Source: CAZOWW01 sp964583765 (GTDB lineage: Bacteria > Actinomycetota > Actinomycetes > Actinomycetales > Kineosporiaceae). From it: DNA of 23,425 nucleotides. Made by a program: the position numbers and the translations under genes. Below, piece after piece: positions 6,828 to 17,520 of the stretch. Position 1 is the stretch's first letter, and every line of letters starts with the position of its first letter. The notes under the pieces were generated by a model. The model did no database searches. It was not told the DNA's origin and worked only from the letters and a program-made list of their open reading frames with translations. The stretch spans positions 1 to 23,425 of the forward strand of contig CAZOWW010000096.1 in the NCBI GenBank assembly GCA_964583765.1, in the 5' to 3' direction.

Positions 6828-9114
6828 TCAGCCGGCGGTGCAGCTCACCGTGGGGACGCCATTCGTTCCGTTCCAACTGCCGATGAAGCCGAAGCTGGTG
6901 GTGGCACCCGCGCCGAGGCCGCCGTTCCAGGAGAGGTTCGTGGCCGTCACCGACCCGCCGCTGGTGGTGACCGTGGCACCCCAGGACTGGGTGATGGTCT
7001 GACCGTTCGCGAAGATCCAGGTCGCCGTCCAGCCGCTGACGGCAGAGCTGCCGGCCTTGACCGTGACCTCGCCCTGGAACCCGCCCGGCCATTGCCCGAT
7101 CACGGTATAGCTCGCCGTACACGTCTTCCCGCCACTTGTCGTGGTCGTGGTGGGGCGGGTGGTGGTTGTCGGCTGTGTCGTGGTCGTGGTCGTGGTCGTG
7201 GTGGGGCGGGTGGTGGTTGTCGGCTGTGTCGTGGTCGTGGTGGGGCGGGTGGTGGTTGTCGGCTGTGTCGTGGTCGTGGTGGNNNNNNNNNNNNNNNNNN
7301 NNNNNNNNNNNNNNNNNNNNNNNNNNNNNNNNNNNNNNNNNNNNNNNNNNNNNNNNNNNNNNNNNNNNNNNNNNNNNNNNNNGGCGGGTGGTGGTCGTCG
7401 GCTGTGTCGTGGTCGTGGTGGGGCGGGTGGTGGTCGTTGTCGAGGTGGTGGTAGTCGTCGTCTGCTCGTTGCCCTCCGGCAGGACCAACAGGGTGATGGA
7501 GTTCGCCGGGTACGTCGCGCTGACGTTGCCACCGCTCACCGTGAGATTGTTCTCTTTGATGATCGAGGTGAGATTGGCTGGGCTGTAGGTGAATCGTTGT
7601 GCCGTAGCGTTGCCGTTGAACCCGGCGACCGACAGTGATGTTGTCAGATCGTCGCCCGTCTTGTTGACGACCATGACGGTCAACGCCTTGTCAGATGAGC
7701 GCTGCGCACCGTACACCGCCAGCTGATCCTGGTCGGTGCTGGTCGCGGATACACTCACGTCACCGAACCGGCTCCCGGCCCCGTCGTAGTTGCGGTACAT
7801 GCGGAACGAGTAGGCAGCGGGATCCGTAGGTTGGGGTTCGCCCCACATCGTGGCCAGATCAAGACCCTCGCGACCGAAGATCCCCAGGACGTCGGCCTCA
7901 GCCAGGGCGCCGTTGATGTGACCCAGGTCGCCCCAGTTGTACTCGGTGATGGCGACCTTGGTGCCGGGGTAGTACTGCGCGACCCACGCCTTGAACTTCC
8001 GGATGACCTGCAGCGGGGGCGCGTTCACACCGCTGGGGCCGATCCACGACTCGTCGACATACGTGGGATCCCACAGCGAACGCGTGGACCGCAGCCGCAA
8101 CGCATTGGCCTCCGCACTCGTACCACCGTCGATCGCCGGGTAGTAGTGCCCGTCGTAGTAGTCGAGGAAGCGCGTCCCGCCGTGGGCGTCGCTGTATTCC
8201 TTCATGGTCTTCAGGTACCACTCGGAGAAGTTCAGCCCGCCGTGCGCAGCCGCATCGGCTCCCGGTCCGCACCCATCCGTCCCGGACGCTATCCAATCGC
8301 AGTAGCCCCAGCCTGACGGGCCGAGCACCGCGGCGCTGGGATCGGCGGCCTTGACGGCCGCGGCCGTCGCCGTGCTCTTGCTGCCCATCTCGTCATACGT
8401 CGTGGGATTGGGATGTACGTCACGGTGGGTGGAGTTCCAGGTGGCCGGCTCGTTGTCGAGCTCGTAGATCGGCACACCACCCTGCGCTGCCTTTCCGAAC
8501 TGGCCCACCAGGTGCGAGACCATCTCGCCGTCAAAGGATGAATCCACCTGGATGTAAGCGTCGGTCGGAACCGCGGTGAGATTCGCGCCATTGAGTTGGC
8601 CGTTGCCGCAGTTGGAGTCCCACGGGTCGAACGAGTCCTGCTGGGGGAAACGTGACGCAGGGAAACTGCACGTGAACGGGTGTGACGAGGGCGAGTCCTT
8701 CGCCACCCACCCGATCATTGGGACGGTGACGATCGGCTTGGTGCCGCGGTCGAGGTTTGTCTTGATCATCGCTTCGACGCTGTTGTCCGCGTCGGCGGGG
8801 GTGTTCTCGAAGTACCAGTCACTGCCCCTGTTGGTGGTGCGGTTCTTGAAGTTGTAGAGGCTGGACGCGTTTCCACCCCAGCGTGCCACCGGCATCCCGA
8901 TCTCGGCGGCGAACGCCGGGTCAGCCCCGTTGAGCCCGTATATATCCGGACTGATCCTGTGTCGTGCCGCGGACGCATCCACCGCCAGCGTGGGCCCGGC
9001 AGCCACCGCCGGACTCAGGGTGGCCTGGGCGGTCAACGCCCCGGCCACTGCAGACACCGCAACACCGATAATCAGGGAGGATTGCAGCCTCCGTTGCCGC
9101 CAGTAGCTCTCCAT
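6828..9114 (-). CDS. Secreted GH44 endoglucanase/xyloglucanase with CBM2 (interrupted by assembly gap)
   Basis: The enzyme cleaves beta-1,4-glucans such as cellulose, xyloglucan or mannan outside the cell. Order: Sec signal peptide about 1-39 (ending AVAA|GP); GH44 catalytic barrel about 45-430 with YELDNEPATW (acid/base E222) and ITEYNWG (nucleophile E391); a beta-sandwich to about 548; a Thr/Pro/Gln/Arg linker of 13-residue repeats; and a CBM2 of about 100 residues (TASYTVIGQWPGGFQGEV, aromatic W in SGWTATW, SWNGG, ending VSCTAG) that binds crystalline cellulose. Start ATG 9114 has GGAGG five bases upstream; an in-frame GTG at 9126 lies inside that site and is unlikely. The 100-N gap falls in the linker, so the two halves appear in different frames (100 is not divisible by three). 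This is an assembly effect, not a real frameshift. Confidence 0.92.
7141..7440 (-). repeat. 39-bp tandem repeat encoding the GH44 linker
   Basis: The unit is 39 bases and encodes TTTTTQPTTTTRP (13 residues). At least three full or near-full copies are visible before the gap and one after it. One spacer is extended by extra GTCGTG hexamers (TTTT runs). Copy number is unknown because the gap lies inside the array. Confidence 0.9.
7283..7382. other. Assembly gap, 100 N
   Basis: Exactly 100 unknown bases, the conventional size for a gap of unknown length. It sits inside the 39-bp repeat array, which explains why assembly failed there. Confidence 0.99.
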
Positions 9115-9224
9115 GGACTCCTCCACTCAACTCGCTCATGGACAACCATCAAAGAAGGAAATTGGTTTGAGCGCGGATGCGACCGAAAGCGTAGTCTATG
9201 CGCTTAGATTGCGGAAGGGGCTGT

Positions 9225-9242
9225 CGGACCGTAATCGGTCCG
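9225..9242. promoter_or_regulatory. Inverted repeat upstream of the GH44 gene
   Basis: CGGACCG and CGGTCCG are separated by TAAT, about 110 bases upstream of the GH44 start. The size and symmetry suit a regulator site or a small hairpin in the leader; the regulator is unknown. Confidence 0.4.
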
Positions 9243-9369
9243 GCGACGTACTCCGACAGGGTTTGCGCAGAACTCCCGGCGATGCGCACGCGATCATGCC
9301 TTGACCTGCACGGTTGCCGCAGCGGATCTTGAATCGAGGAGAGTCCTGCATAACTCCCCGGTCTCTTGT

Positions 9370-9385
9370 TGTCACTGCAGTGACA
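9370..9385. promoter_or_regulatory. 16-bp perfect palindrome, operator-like
   Basis: TGTCACTGCAGTGACA is fully self-complementary and lies about 255 bases upstream of the GH44 start in otherwise featureless DNA. Short perfect palindromes of this size are typical sites for dimeric repressors (LacI, GntR or MarR type). No regulator gene is adjacent, so the assignment to GH44 control is inference. Confidence 0.45.
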
Positions 9386-9483
9386 GAGGGAAGGGATGCT
9401 CTCGCGGACGGTGACGAACGTACGGACCTCACGGGGTAGCATGTTGATCACGTTCTGGCCTGGAATGCCCCCGCCGGGGGGCC

Positions 9484-9669
9484 TGTCCGGTGAACGGCTC
9501 GTCCAAGATCTTCGTGAGTGATGATCATTGAGACCTTGAGGGTCGGGGCCTCCTCGGGGACGCATGTCCCCGAGGAGGGCAAACGAAGTGACTCGCCCAG
9601 TCGGGAAGATCATCCGTGGCGTTTCGGATCACCAGGTACGAAAATCTTGGAAGAGCCGTTCAACGGACA
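9484..9669. mobile_element. MITE-like inverted-repeat element, 186 bp
   Basis: The 32-base arm at 9484-9515 is the reverse complement of 9638-9669 with three mismatches (29/32). The arms read TGTCCGNTGAACGGCTC then NTCCAAGATNTTCGT. The interior (9516-9637) has no gene and contains a perfect 13-bp hairpin at 9549-9578. Long inverted ends around a short noncoding core are what a miniature inverted-repeat element or an internally deleted insertion sequence looks like. The GGCTCTTCC tip within the arms recalls ISL3-type ends, a tentative link from memory. Target duplications are not evident. Confidence 0.6.
9549..9578. terminator. Strong 13-bp hairpin inside the MITE-like element
   Basis: CCTCCTCGGGGAC and GTCCCCGAGGAGG pair perfectly around a GCAT loop. 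No T-tract follows on either strand. It may stop transcription or simply be the core fold of the element. Confidence 0.5.
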
Positions 9670-9910
9670 CTCCCGCTGCCGGCCCCGACGACCCGGTCCT
9701 GCCCGAAGCCCCACGCGTGGACTACCTGGACGCTCTCCTGTGCGGCGTCCAGCAGCCTTCCGTGGAGGATCACCGACGGTGAGCTGGGAAGGGTCGAGCG
9801 CATCGCCCCGGCAGAGTCGAGCGACAGGTGTCCTTGTGGGCAAGGTCGCCAGCGCAACCCGAGCGGGCCGCCGGGCATGCGTGCGCCTACCCTGGGACCC
9901 GCTGGAATTC

Positions 9911-9951
9911 TCGGCACATGCCGACTATTCTCGGCACATGCCGAGTATAGT
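9911..9951 (+). promoter_or_regulatory. Tandem palindromic operator overlapping a promoter
   Basis: TCGGCACATGCCGA occurs at 9911-9924 and again at 9931-9944, exactly 20 bases apart (about two helical turns). Each copy is itself an inverted repeat (TCGGCA-CA-TGCCGA) and both are preceded by ATTC. A -10-like TATAGT follows at 9946-9951, and the nucleotidyltransferase ATG is at 9971. Such placement would let a DNA-binding protein cover the promoter; the winged-helix domain of the next gene product is the obvious candidate for autorepression. Confidence 0.65.
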
Positions 9952-9970
9952 CGTGGAAAAGCGCTGAGTC

Positions 9971-10671
<701 letters not shown>

Positions 10672-10675
<4 letters not shown>

Positions 10676-10878
10676 GCCCTCGACCAGGACCACGAACCGT
10701 GGTGTGCACTCCGGCGCAGGCCCGTACCCGACTCGAGTAGGCTCGCGCGTTCATCGACGTCGTCGCCCTCGTCCTGGAAGAACCCGCCGCCCAGTCGGAA
10801 ACCCACGTCGCGGCTGCGCTGGCGGTGCTGGCCGCGATCGCTGCCAGCGACGCTATCTGCGGGCGACGCCTGGGCCGG
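10672..10878 (+). pseudogene. HEPN-like toxin partner gene, nonsense-mutated and truncated
   Basis: GTG at 10672 overlaps the nucleotidyltransferase stop. The frame reads VSPRPGPRTVV...ARTRLE, then TAG at 10738-10740, then in the same frame ARAFIDVVALVLEEPAAQSE, VAAALAVLAAIAASDAICG and RRLGR. The alanine-rich AAALAVLAxIAASDAIC segment is what I remember from helical HEPN-like partners of actinobacterial nucleotidyltransferases. LE-TAG-AR probably was LEEAR, a single G-to-T change. After about 10878 the sequence switches to another gene's C-terminus, so the second half, where the RNase R-x4-6-H motif would lie, is lost. The product should be inactive. HEPN identity is inferred and needs a search. 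Confidence 0.6.
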
Positions 10879-11148
10879 GCCCGCACGCACCGGATGGCCG
10901 ACACTCTGCGACCCGGGGACCTGATCGTCGCGGTCTGCGACAACGCCCACGAGGAACTCGCGGCCAACCCACCAGGCACGCCCGGTACCAGTGACCCAGG
11001 CGCCACCAGCGACACAGCCGGCGGGCGGTCCTGGCTGCACTGGGCCGTGCCGGACCCGGTGCGCCTTGGCACCGACGACGCTTTCGAGGCCGCCTACCCC
11101 GACCTGTCCTACCGTCCTACCGCATCGACCGCCTCGCCGACGCCCTGA
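10879..11148 (+). pseudogene. C-terminal fragment of an arsenate-reductase-like low-molecular-weight phosphatase
   Basis: In the same frame as the HEPN fragment, the sequence continues ARTHRMADTLRPGDLIVAVC then DNAHEEL, a Pro/Thr/Gly insertion, and SWLHWAVPDPVRLGTDDAFE then AAYPDLSYR. This matches the C-terminal half of LMW phosphatase-like proteins (D-L-x-V-A-V-C-D-x-x-H-E-E-L ... L-H-W-x-x-P-D-P-V). The catalytic C-x5-R loop at the N-terminus is missing. A tandem 8-bp duplication TCCTACCG (11107-11122) shifts the frame; removing one copy would give YRIDRLADAL as expected. The restored frame stays open through the hexamer repeat into the hemerythrin gene. The junction near 10878 marks a deletion. 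Confidence 0.55.
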
Positions 11149-11230
11149 CCGGTCACGACGAGGGCGACCCGACCGCCAGCACACCCGATGCCCAACGACG
11201 ACCGGACGCTCAACCAGGAGCGAGATCATC

Positions 11231-11282
11231 ACCGGCACCGGCACCGGCACCGGCACCGGCACCGGCACCGGCACCGGCACCG
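11231..11282 (+). repeat. Hexanucleotide repeat (ACCGGC)8
   Basis: Eight perfect ACCGGC units and a partial ninth. In the open frame leading to the hemerythrin gene it would read as alternating Pro-Ala. It lies in the spacer before the hemerythrin start and is probably noncoding or a relic linker. Confidence 0.9.
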
Positions 11283-11468
11283 ACCACGACCGTGCCGGCC
11301 TGGCACGACGCCGCCGACCGGTGGCCGGGGTGGATCAGGCACGCGGGTGCCTCGGGCGCACCTGTGATGATCGGGGTCACACGATTTCCTCGGGGCGCGT
11401 GTGTTGATCGGGAAGTCGAGGATGCCGATGAGGGAGGAGGTGACCGGGTCCAGGGAGAGGGAACGCCG

Positions 11469-11888
11469 GTGGGGCTGTTGAGCAGTGACCTGCAGGTGGC
11501 GGTGGCGTTCATGGACGCCGAGCACAACGAGTTGATCAGGGTGCTGGTCGCGTTGGAAGAGCGCGCGGCGGCCCATGACCGGAGCGCCTGCCAGGGATTA
11601 CTGGACGACTTCCGGACGCGGGTCGATGCGCACTTCGCGCATGAGGAAAGCCTGATGAGCAAGCACGGCTATCCCGGGACGAGGGCGCACGCAGAGCAAC
11701 ACGCGTTGTTCGCGCAGCGCTTGGAGGTGCTGTACGAGGACCCGGTGCTGGTGTTGGCGCCCCGCCAGCTCGTCGAGTGCTTCCAGGCATGGTTCGCCCT
11801 GCACCTCGCCGACAGCGACCGGCGCCTGGCCCAGTGGCTCCTGGCCCAGAACCTGGTGCCCACGTCGACGCCGGCCCGCAGCGGGTAG
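11469..11888 (+). CDS. Bacteriohemerythrin
   Basis: 139 aa, a four-helix di-iron protein that binds O2 and may deliver or sense oxygen or store iron in the cytoplasm. All seven ligands are visible: H19, H55, E59, H74, H78, H112 and D117, with spacings (36, 4, 15, 4, 34, 5) that fit the bacteriohemerythrin pattern. Key strings are DAEHNELIRVL, HFAHEE, HAEQH and HLADSD. Start GTG 11469 is chosen because AGGGAGAGGG lies just upstream and it gives the normal family length; the frame is open much further upstream (a relic of the phosphatase fragment), so the gene may sit on degraded DNA. The next gene is convergent, with a shared terminator hairpin between them. Confidence 0.85.
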   Translation: MGLLSSDLQVAVAFMDAEHNELIRVLVALEERAAAHDRSACQGLLDDFRTRVDAHFAHEESLMSKHGYPGTRAHAEQHALFAQRLEVLYEDPVLVLAPRQLVECFQAWFALHLADSDRRLAQWLLAQNLVPTSTPARSG

Positions 11889-12000
11889 GCCGAGGACCGT
11901 TCGCCGCTGCTCTCCTGGGCCTGTGTCCGCCGAGGCCGAACAACGCCCCCGGCTTGTCCGGGAGGGAGCTGACGCGGGCCCGGCCCGTTCCTTCGGCCAG

Positions 12001-12042
12001 GAACGCCGGCGGTCTTGCTGCCCGGGGCAGGACCGCCGGTTC
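12001..12042. terminator. Bidirectional terminator hairpin
   Basis: CCGGCGGTC (12006-12014) pairs with GACCGCCGG (12031-12039), and inside it CTGCC pairs with GGCAG. It lies between the hemerythrin stop and the htpX stop, which face each other, so it can serve both genes. Confidence 0.65.
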
Positions 12043-12081
12043 AGATGTCCACGTCGGGTCCGTGCGCCGTTGGAGAACTTG

Positions 12082-13041
12082 TCATGCCTCGGTGCCTTGG
12101 GTGAGTTGTTGCAGGGCGGCGATGCGTGCGTCGATGCTCGGGTGGGTGTCGTAGAGACGGTGGATCCAGCTGGGGCGGTGGTGCTGGAGGGGGTCGTCGA
12201 TGCACATGGCGGCGGTGGCGTGGTTGAACTTCGCGAACGGTTTGTCGTTGATCTGCAGTTTCTGCAGGGCGTGGATGAGTCCGATCGGGTTACGGGTCAG
12301 TTCCACGGCGCTGACGTCGGCGAGTGACTCGCGCCGCCGAGACAATGCCAGGCGCACCACCGGTCCCAGGACGAAACCGACCAGGCTCAGCAAGGCACCG
12401 GCCGCCAGTGCGGCGATCATGATCTGGCCCCCGTTGCGGCCCCGGCTGCGGGTGAAGAACGCCGAGCGCCAGGCAATGCCGGCCAGCAGGCCCGCCATCC
12501 CGATCAGGGTGCTGACGATCAGGAGGAGTCGCACGTCGTAGTTCTTGATGTGGCTCATCTCGTGGGCCAGCACGCCTTCCAGTTCCTCCCGGTTCATGGT
12601 CTCCAGCAGGCCGGTGGTGACGGTGACGGCGGCGTGGGCCGGGCTGGTGCCGGTGGCGAACGCGTTGGGCGACGGATCGTCGATCACGTACACCGCGGGG
12701 ACGGGGAGGCCGTCACCCAGCGCCAGTGCCCCCAACAGATCGTGCAGCTGCCGGTATCGTCCGGGGTCGGCCGGGTGGGCCCCCGAGATCCGAAGTACGA
12801 GCCGGGTGCCCGTGCCGAGGGAGAACGCGATGCCGGCCAGCGCCAGGGCGGCAGCGACGACGATGCCGATGATCATGTCTCTGCCGGCCGGGGCGGTCGT
12901 CCCGGGGCCCGGCCGGGCAGGGGTGGGAGTCAGGGTCGCCCAGATCCAGCCGATGCCGGCTCCGATCCCGACCCAGACCACGAAGAAGACCAGGATGTAG
13001 ACCACGGTCAGTCGCTTGTTCCGGGTGATCTGCTGGTACAT
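12082..13041 (-). CDS. htpX: HtpX-like M48 membrane zinc metalloprotease
   Basis: 319 aa. It degrades damaged or misfolded membrane proteins at the cytoplasmic face. Membrane segments lie about 12-35, 56-78, 172-192 and 208-231. The zinc motif HEMSH is at 160-164 (H160, E161, H164), and E238 in RRRESLADVSAVELTR is the third zinc ligand. The C-terminal DTHPSIDARIAAL is also typical of the family. ATG 13041 has GGGAGG five bases upstream. It is the last gene of a three-gene operon, 15 bases after lemA. LemA and HtpX are neighbours in many bacteria. Confidence 0.92.
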   Translation of the reverse strand: MYQQITRNKRLTVVYILVFFVVWVGIGAGIGWIWATLTPTPARPGPGTTAPAGRDMIIGIVVAAALALAGIAFSLGTGTRLVLRISGAHPADPGRYRQLHDLLGALALGDGLPVPAVYVIDDPSPNAFATGTSPAHAAVTVTTGLLETMNREELEGVLAHEMSHIKNYDVRLLLIVSTLIGMAGLLAGIAWRSAFFTRSRGRNGGQIMIAALAAGALLSLVGFVLGPVVRLALSRRRESLADVSAVELTRNPIGLIHALQKLQINDKPFAKFNHATAAMCIDDPLQHHRPSWIHRLYDTHPSIDARIAALQQLTQGTEA

Positions 13042-13056
13042 GCCCGCCTCCCGGGT

Positions 13057-13698
13057 TCAGGCTGTCGGGGGGCCGGGTGGCTGTGGTCTGAGCGCAGCGG
13101 TGGGTGCGGAGCCGTTGGCGGACGGTGGCTCGGGCGAGGTGAAGCTGACCTTCGGGACCTCGCGTTCCGCGGGGTCGGTCTCGAAGAAGCCCACGGGGCT
13201 GAATCCGAATGCTCCGGCGAGCAGGTTGCGGGGGAAGGTCTGGATCGCGACGTTGAAGTCCCGGGCGCTGGTGTTGTAGAAGTGCCGCGCGTATTCCAGC
13301 TTGTCCTCGGTCGCGGTCAGTTGCTCCTGGAGTTGTCCGAAGGATTCGACCGCGCGCAGCTGGGGGTAGTTCTCCGCCACCGCGAACAGCGTGCGCAGCG
13401 ACTGGGTCAGCGCGTTCTCGGCCGGGCCGACCCGGCCCGGGTCACCGCTGGCCTGGGCGGATACCGCTCCGGCCCGGGCAGCGGTCACGGCCTCGAAGGT
13501 GCCGCGCTCGTGGGCGGCGTAGCCCTTCACCGTCTCGACCAGGTTGGGGATCAGGTCGTGGCGGCGCTTGAGCTCGACATCGATCTGCGACCACGCCTCC
13601 CGGGTGCGAACCCGGGCGCGGACCAGGCCGTTGAAGGCGAGTACCGCGCCCAGCACGAGGACGGCTACGACAACGACGACGACGATCACGAGGGTCAC
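13057..13698 (-). CDS. lemA: LemA family protein
   Basis: 213 aa. One N-terminal transmembrane helix (VTLVIVVVVVVAVLVLGAVL, about 1-20) then a helical LemA domain facing out or in: FNGLVRARVRTREAWSQID, VELKRRHDLIPNLVETVKGY, HFYNTSARDFNVAIQTFPRN and FFETDPAERE. Biochemical role unknown; the family co-occurs with HtpX-type proteases and TPM proteins. Start is GTG 13698, which overlaps the stop of the upstream gene as GTGA and implies translational coupling; the frame is open further upstream but lies within that gene. The C-terminal 25 residues are Pro/Ala-rich. Confidence 0.9.
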   Translation of the reverse strand: MTLVIVVVVVVAVLVLGAVLAFNGLVRARVRTREAWSQIDVELKRRHDLIPNLVETVKGYAAHERGTFEAVTAARAGAVSAQASGDPGRVGPAENALTQSLRTLFAVAENYPQLRAVESFGQLQEQLTATEDKLEYARHFYNTSARDFNVAIQTFPRNLLAGAFGFSPVGFFETDPAEREVPKVSFTSPEPPSANGSAPTAALRPQPPGPPTA

Positions 13699-14291
13699 GA
13701 CGGACTCGATTCCCGCACGGACCCGCCCGACTGGGGACCCTCGGCCCCGGGCGTGCCCTGGTGGTGGTCCAGGCGCTCGTGGGTGGTCTGACCGAGCAGC
13801 GTGCGGGCCCGGTCGACTTCGCCGGGGGTGCCGTGGGCGATCACCAGGAAGCGCTCGGCGCGCAGGTCGGACTCGTAGACGGGGATGCCGTCCTTGGGGA
13901 TTCCCATGCTGGTCAGCGCCCCGCCCAGCGCCCCGCTGGTCGCCCCGATCCCGGCGGTGATCAGCATGAACAGCAGGTAGCCACCGATCGCGACGTGCCC
14001 GACGCCGGGGACGAAGATGAACGCGCCGAAGATCCAGCCCCACAGTCCGCCCCAGGTGGCCCAGTGGGCGGCGTGCGTGCGCTGGGTCTCGAAGCCGATG
14101 ACGTGGCGTTCCTGGCTCATCCCCGTGCCCAGCACGGAGATGGCGGCCATGTCGTAGCGCTCGTGTTCCAGATACTTGACCGCCGCGGTCAGATCGGCCT
14201 CAGTCGCGTAGACGGCCACCACGGCGTCCGGGCTCGTCGGGAAGTCGTCGTTCGTGCCGGGGGTCTGGTCCATGGCCAGGTGTTGGCTCAT
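13695..14291 (-). CDS. YflT/GSP17M-like general stress membrane protein
   Basis: 198 aa. The N-terminal part (DAVVAVYATEADLTAAVKYL, EHERYDMAAISVLGTGM) has the alpha/beta fold of general-stress-protein-17M domains, followed by a glycine-rich hydrophobic hairpin of two helices (about 80-130; WGGLWGWIFGAFIFVPGVGH then LLFMLITAGIGATSGALGGA), and then a second alpha/beta segment (GIPVYESDLRAERFLVIAHG, TPGEVDRARTLL). The exact function is unknown. First gene of the operon with lemA and htpX; its stop overlaps the lemA start. Start ATG 14291 has GAGGA about eleven bases upstream; a second ATG seven codons in is possible. Confidence 0.8.
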   Translation of the reverse strand: MSQHLAMDQTPGTNDDFPTSPDAVVAVYATEADLTAAVKYLEHERYDMAAISVLGTGMSQERHVIGFETQRTHAAHWATWGGLWGWIFGAFIFVPGVGHVAIGGYLLFMLITAGIGATSGALGGALTSMGIPKDGIPVYESDLRAERFLVIAHGTPGEVDRARTLLGQTTHERLDHHQGTPGAEGPQSGGSVRESSPS

Positions 14292-14352
14292 GATCGGGTT
14301 TCCTCACCTCGTGCGTCGTCCTGGGACGCGCTACCGAGGTCCGGAGTAACGC

Positions 14353-14370
14353 CCACGGTTTCCACCGTGG
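14353..14370. promoter_or_regulatory. Inverted repeat in the divergent promoter region
   Basis: CCACGGT and ACCGTGG are separated by TTCC in the 269-base spacer between two divergent operons (stress protein-lemA-htpX and PRC-barrel-ftsH). It could be a shared operator or an RNA hairpin. No clear -10/-35 pair was found. Confidence 0.4.
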
Positions 14371-14560
14371 CGCAGGCCCGAGGGCCCGGGGCCGCAGGAA
14401 TCGACCCTGCCGCCAACATCAATCTACACCGGGTCGCGCGAGCACGCCGGGCGGCGGCGACGGGGCGAGAGGCCGTTGACCTGCGTAGCATGAGCGGTAG
14501 TTGCTCTGGACCCTGGCGACGGAACCCCGCGTGTGCGGACCGTCCCTCGGAAGGGGTCCG

Positions 14561-14991
14561 ATGATCCTGACTTCCGTGCTCGTCGTCGTGTGGGTGGCTG
14601 TGTTCTCGGTCGCACGGACCTGCCCGCGGTCGGTGATCGGCCGCACCGATCCGGACACGCTGTTGTCGGACGGCATCATCCGGGCCACCTTCTCCGCCGG
14701 CCCCCGACGGATCACCGTGTCGGCCGTCAAGACCGCCGTCTTCGCTGCCGTCAACCTCGACGAGGACGCCGTGGGTCATGTCGTCGGCTTGGCCATCACC
14801 CCTGGTCCCCGCATCACTCACCTGATCATCGATCGGGGACGGTTGTGGCGCCACCGTGAGATCACCGTCCCGATCGGTTCCGTCGAGCGGTTGGCAACCG
14901 ACAAGGGACGGTTCCAGGCGCGCCGCGACGCGCTCGGGACGTTCCCCTCGGCCCGGTTCGATCGCCACGGCGCCCACCGGACAGGGACGAC

Positions 14992-14995
<4 letters not shown>
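14561..14995 (+). CDS. PRC-barrel-like protein preceding FtsH
   Basis: 144 aa. The N-terminus MILTSVLVVVWVAVFSVA is one hydrophobic helix. A beta-rich region ends in LDEDAVGHVVGLAITPGPR, ITHLIIDRGRLWRHREITVP and IGSVERL, which fits the PRC-barrel pattern (I-G-x-V-x-x-L ... V-x-H-L-[VI]-[VL]-x-x-G ... V-P-x-x-x-[IV]). Function unknown; PRC barrels mediate binding in RNA processing or membrane complexes. ATG 14561 is chosen for GGAAGGGG four bases upstream; an in-frame CTG/ATG-like start at 14501 is less likely. The stop overlaps the ftsH start by four bases (ATGA), so the two are translationally coupled and may act together. Confidence 0.72.
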
Positions 14996-16959
<1,964 letters not shown>

Positions 16960-17520
16960 CCCCGATCAACATCACCTGCGCGACCAACGACAGNNNNNNN
17001 NNNCACCATGGACGGTGGGAGGGTGCAACGTGACGACGACGGCATCCACCCCGACGGGACCGACCTCGGTGGGCAATGCCGTCCACACCCTGCCCACCTG
17101 CCGTCGCCACGCCCCGGCGATCGGTGCTACCACCCTGGTGCGGGCCCGAGCACACCGGTCGACAGGACACCGACTCCGCGATCACTGCGCCTCTGTTCCG
17201 GATCCTGGCCCACGTCCCGTCAACCGGAGACGGTCACCACCGGAAAGCCCCTTGACGGCGCCCCAGCCCGGCATCGGACCCGAACGCGGGGGCCGAACAC
17301 CGGGTGGCAGCCGTGATCACGATGGGCTCGCACCAGATCCACGTCGATCAGGCCCGGTCTCGAAACAGTTCCTGACCGCCAGACAGAGGGTTGTCACCGC
17401 CACGACCCAACCCCGGTAAGGCCAGCGCCCCCCACCACCACTGGGCCGGTCGCGGCCATGTCCCGGGGATCCCGGACTGGGGCCCACGGCCCAGGAATTT
17501 CGCGCTGCGGGCAGCAAGGT
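16960..17520. other. Intergenic region with 10-N gap
   Basis: The gap is at 16994-17003. A GTG at 17030 follows GGGAGGG and opens a 130-codon frame (TTTASTPTGPTSVGNAVHTL...), but its Arg/Pro/Ser/Thr-rich product has no recognisable fold, so I do not call it. An imperfect hairpin at 17477-17494 (CTGGGGCC/GGCCCAG) lies downstream of the minus-strand gene ending at 17521 and could be its terminator. Nothing else is supported. Confidence 0.5.

Noticed and set aside
7141..7440. Tandem repeats as a possible CRISPR array
   Set aside because: The units are contiguous, without unique spacers, and encode a Thr/Pro linker.
6559..9126. A frameshift in the GH44 gene with an HHDHD tail
   Set aside because: The frame change is caused by the arbitrary 100-N gap; the other frame past the gap gives a correct Thr/Pro linker and CBM2.
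9588..9782. 64-codon plus-strand frame with a Shine-Dalgarno-like GGAGG
   Set aside because: Its first third lies in the MITE-like element, the GGAGG is part of the element's hairpin, and the product matches no family I know.
12550..13791. 413-codon plus-strand open frame
   Set aside because: Antisense to htpX and lemA, both of which are complete and recognisable; its Gly/Asp/Glu-rich composition is typical of high-GC shadows.
17015..17419. 134-codon plus-strand frame after the 10-N gap
   Set aside because: A GGGAGGG stands before an internal GTG, but the product is low-complexity and unrecognised, so support is insufficient.
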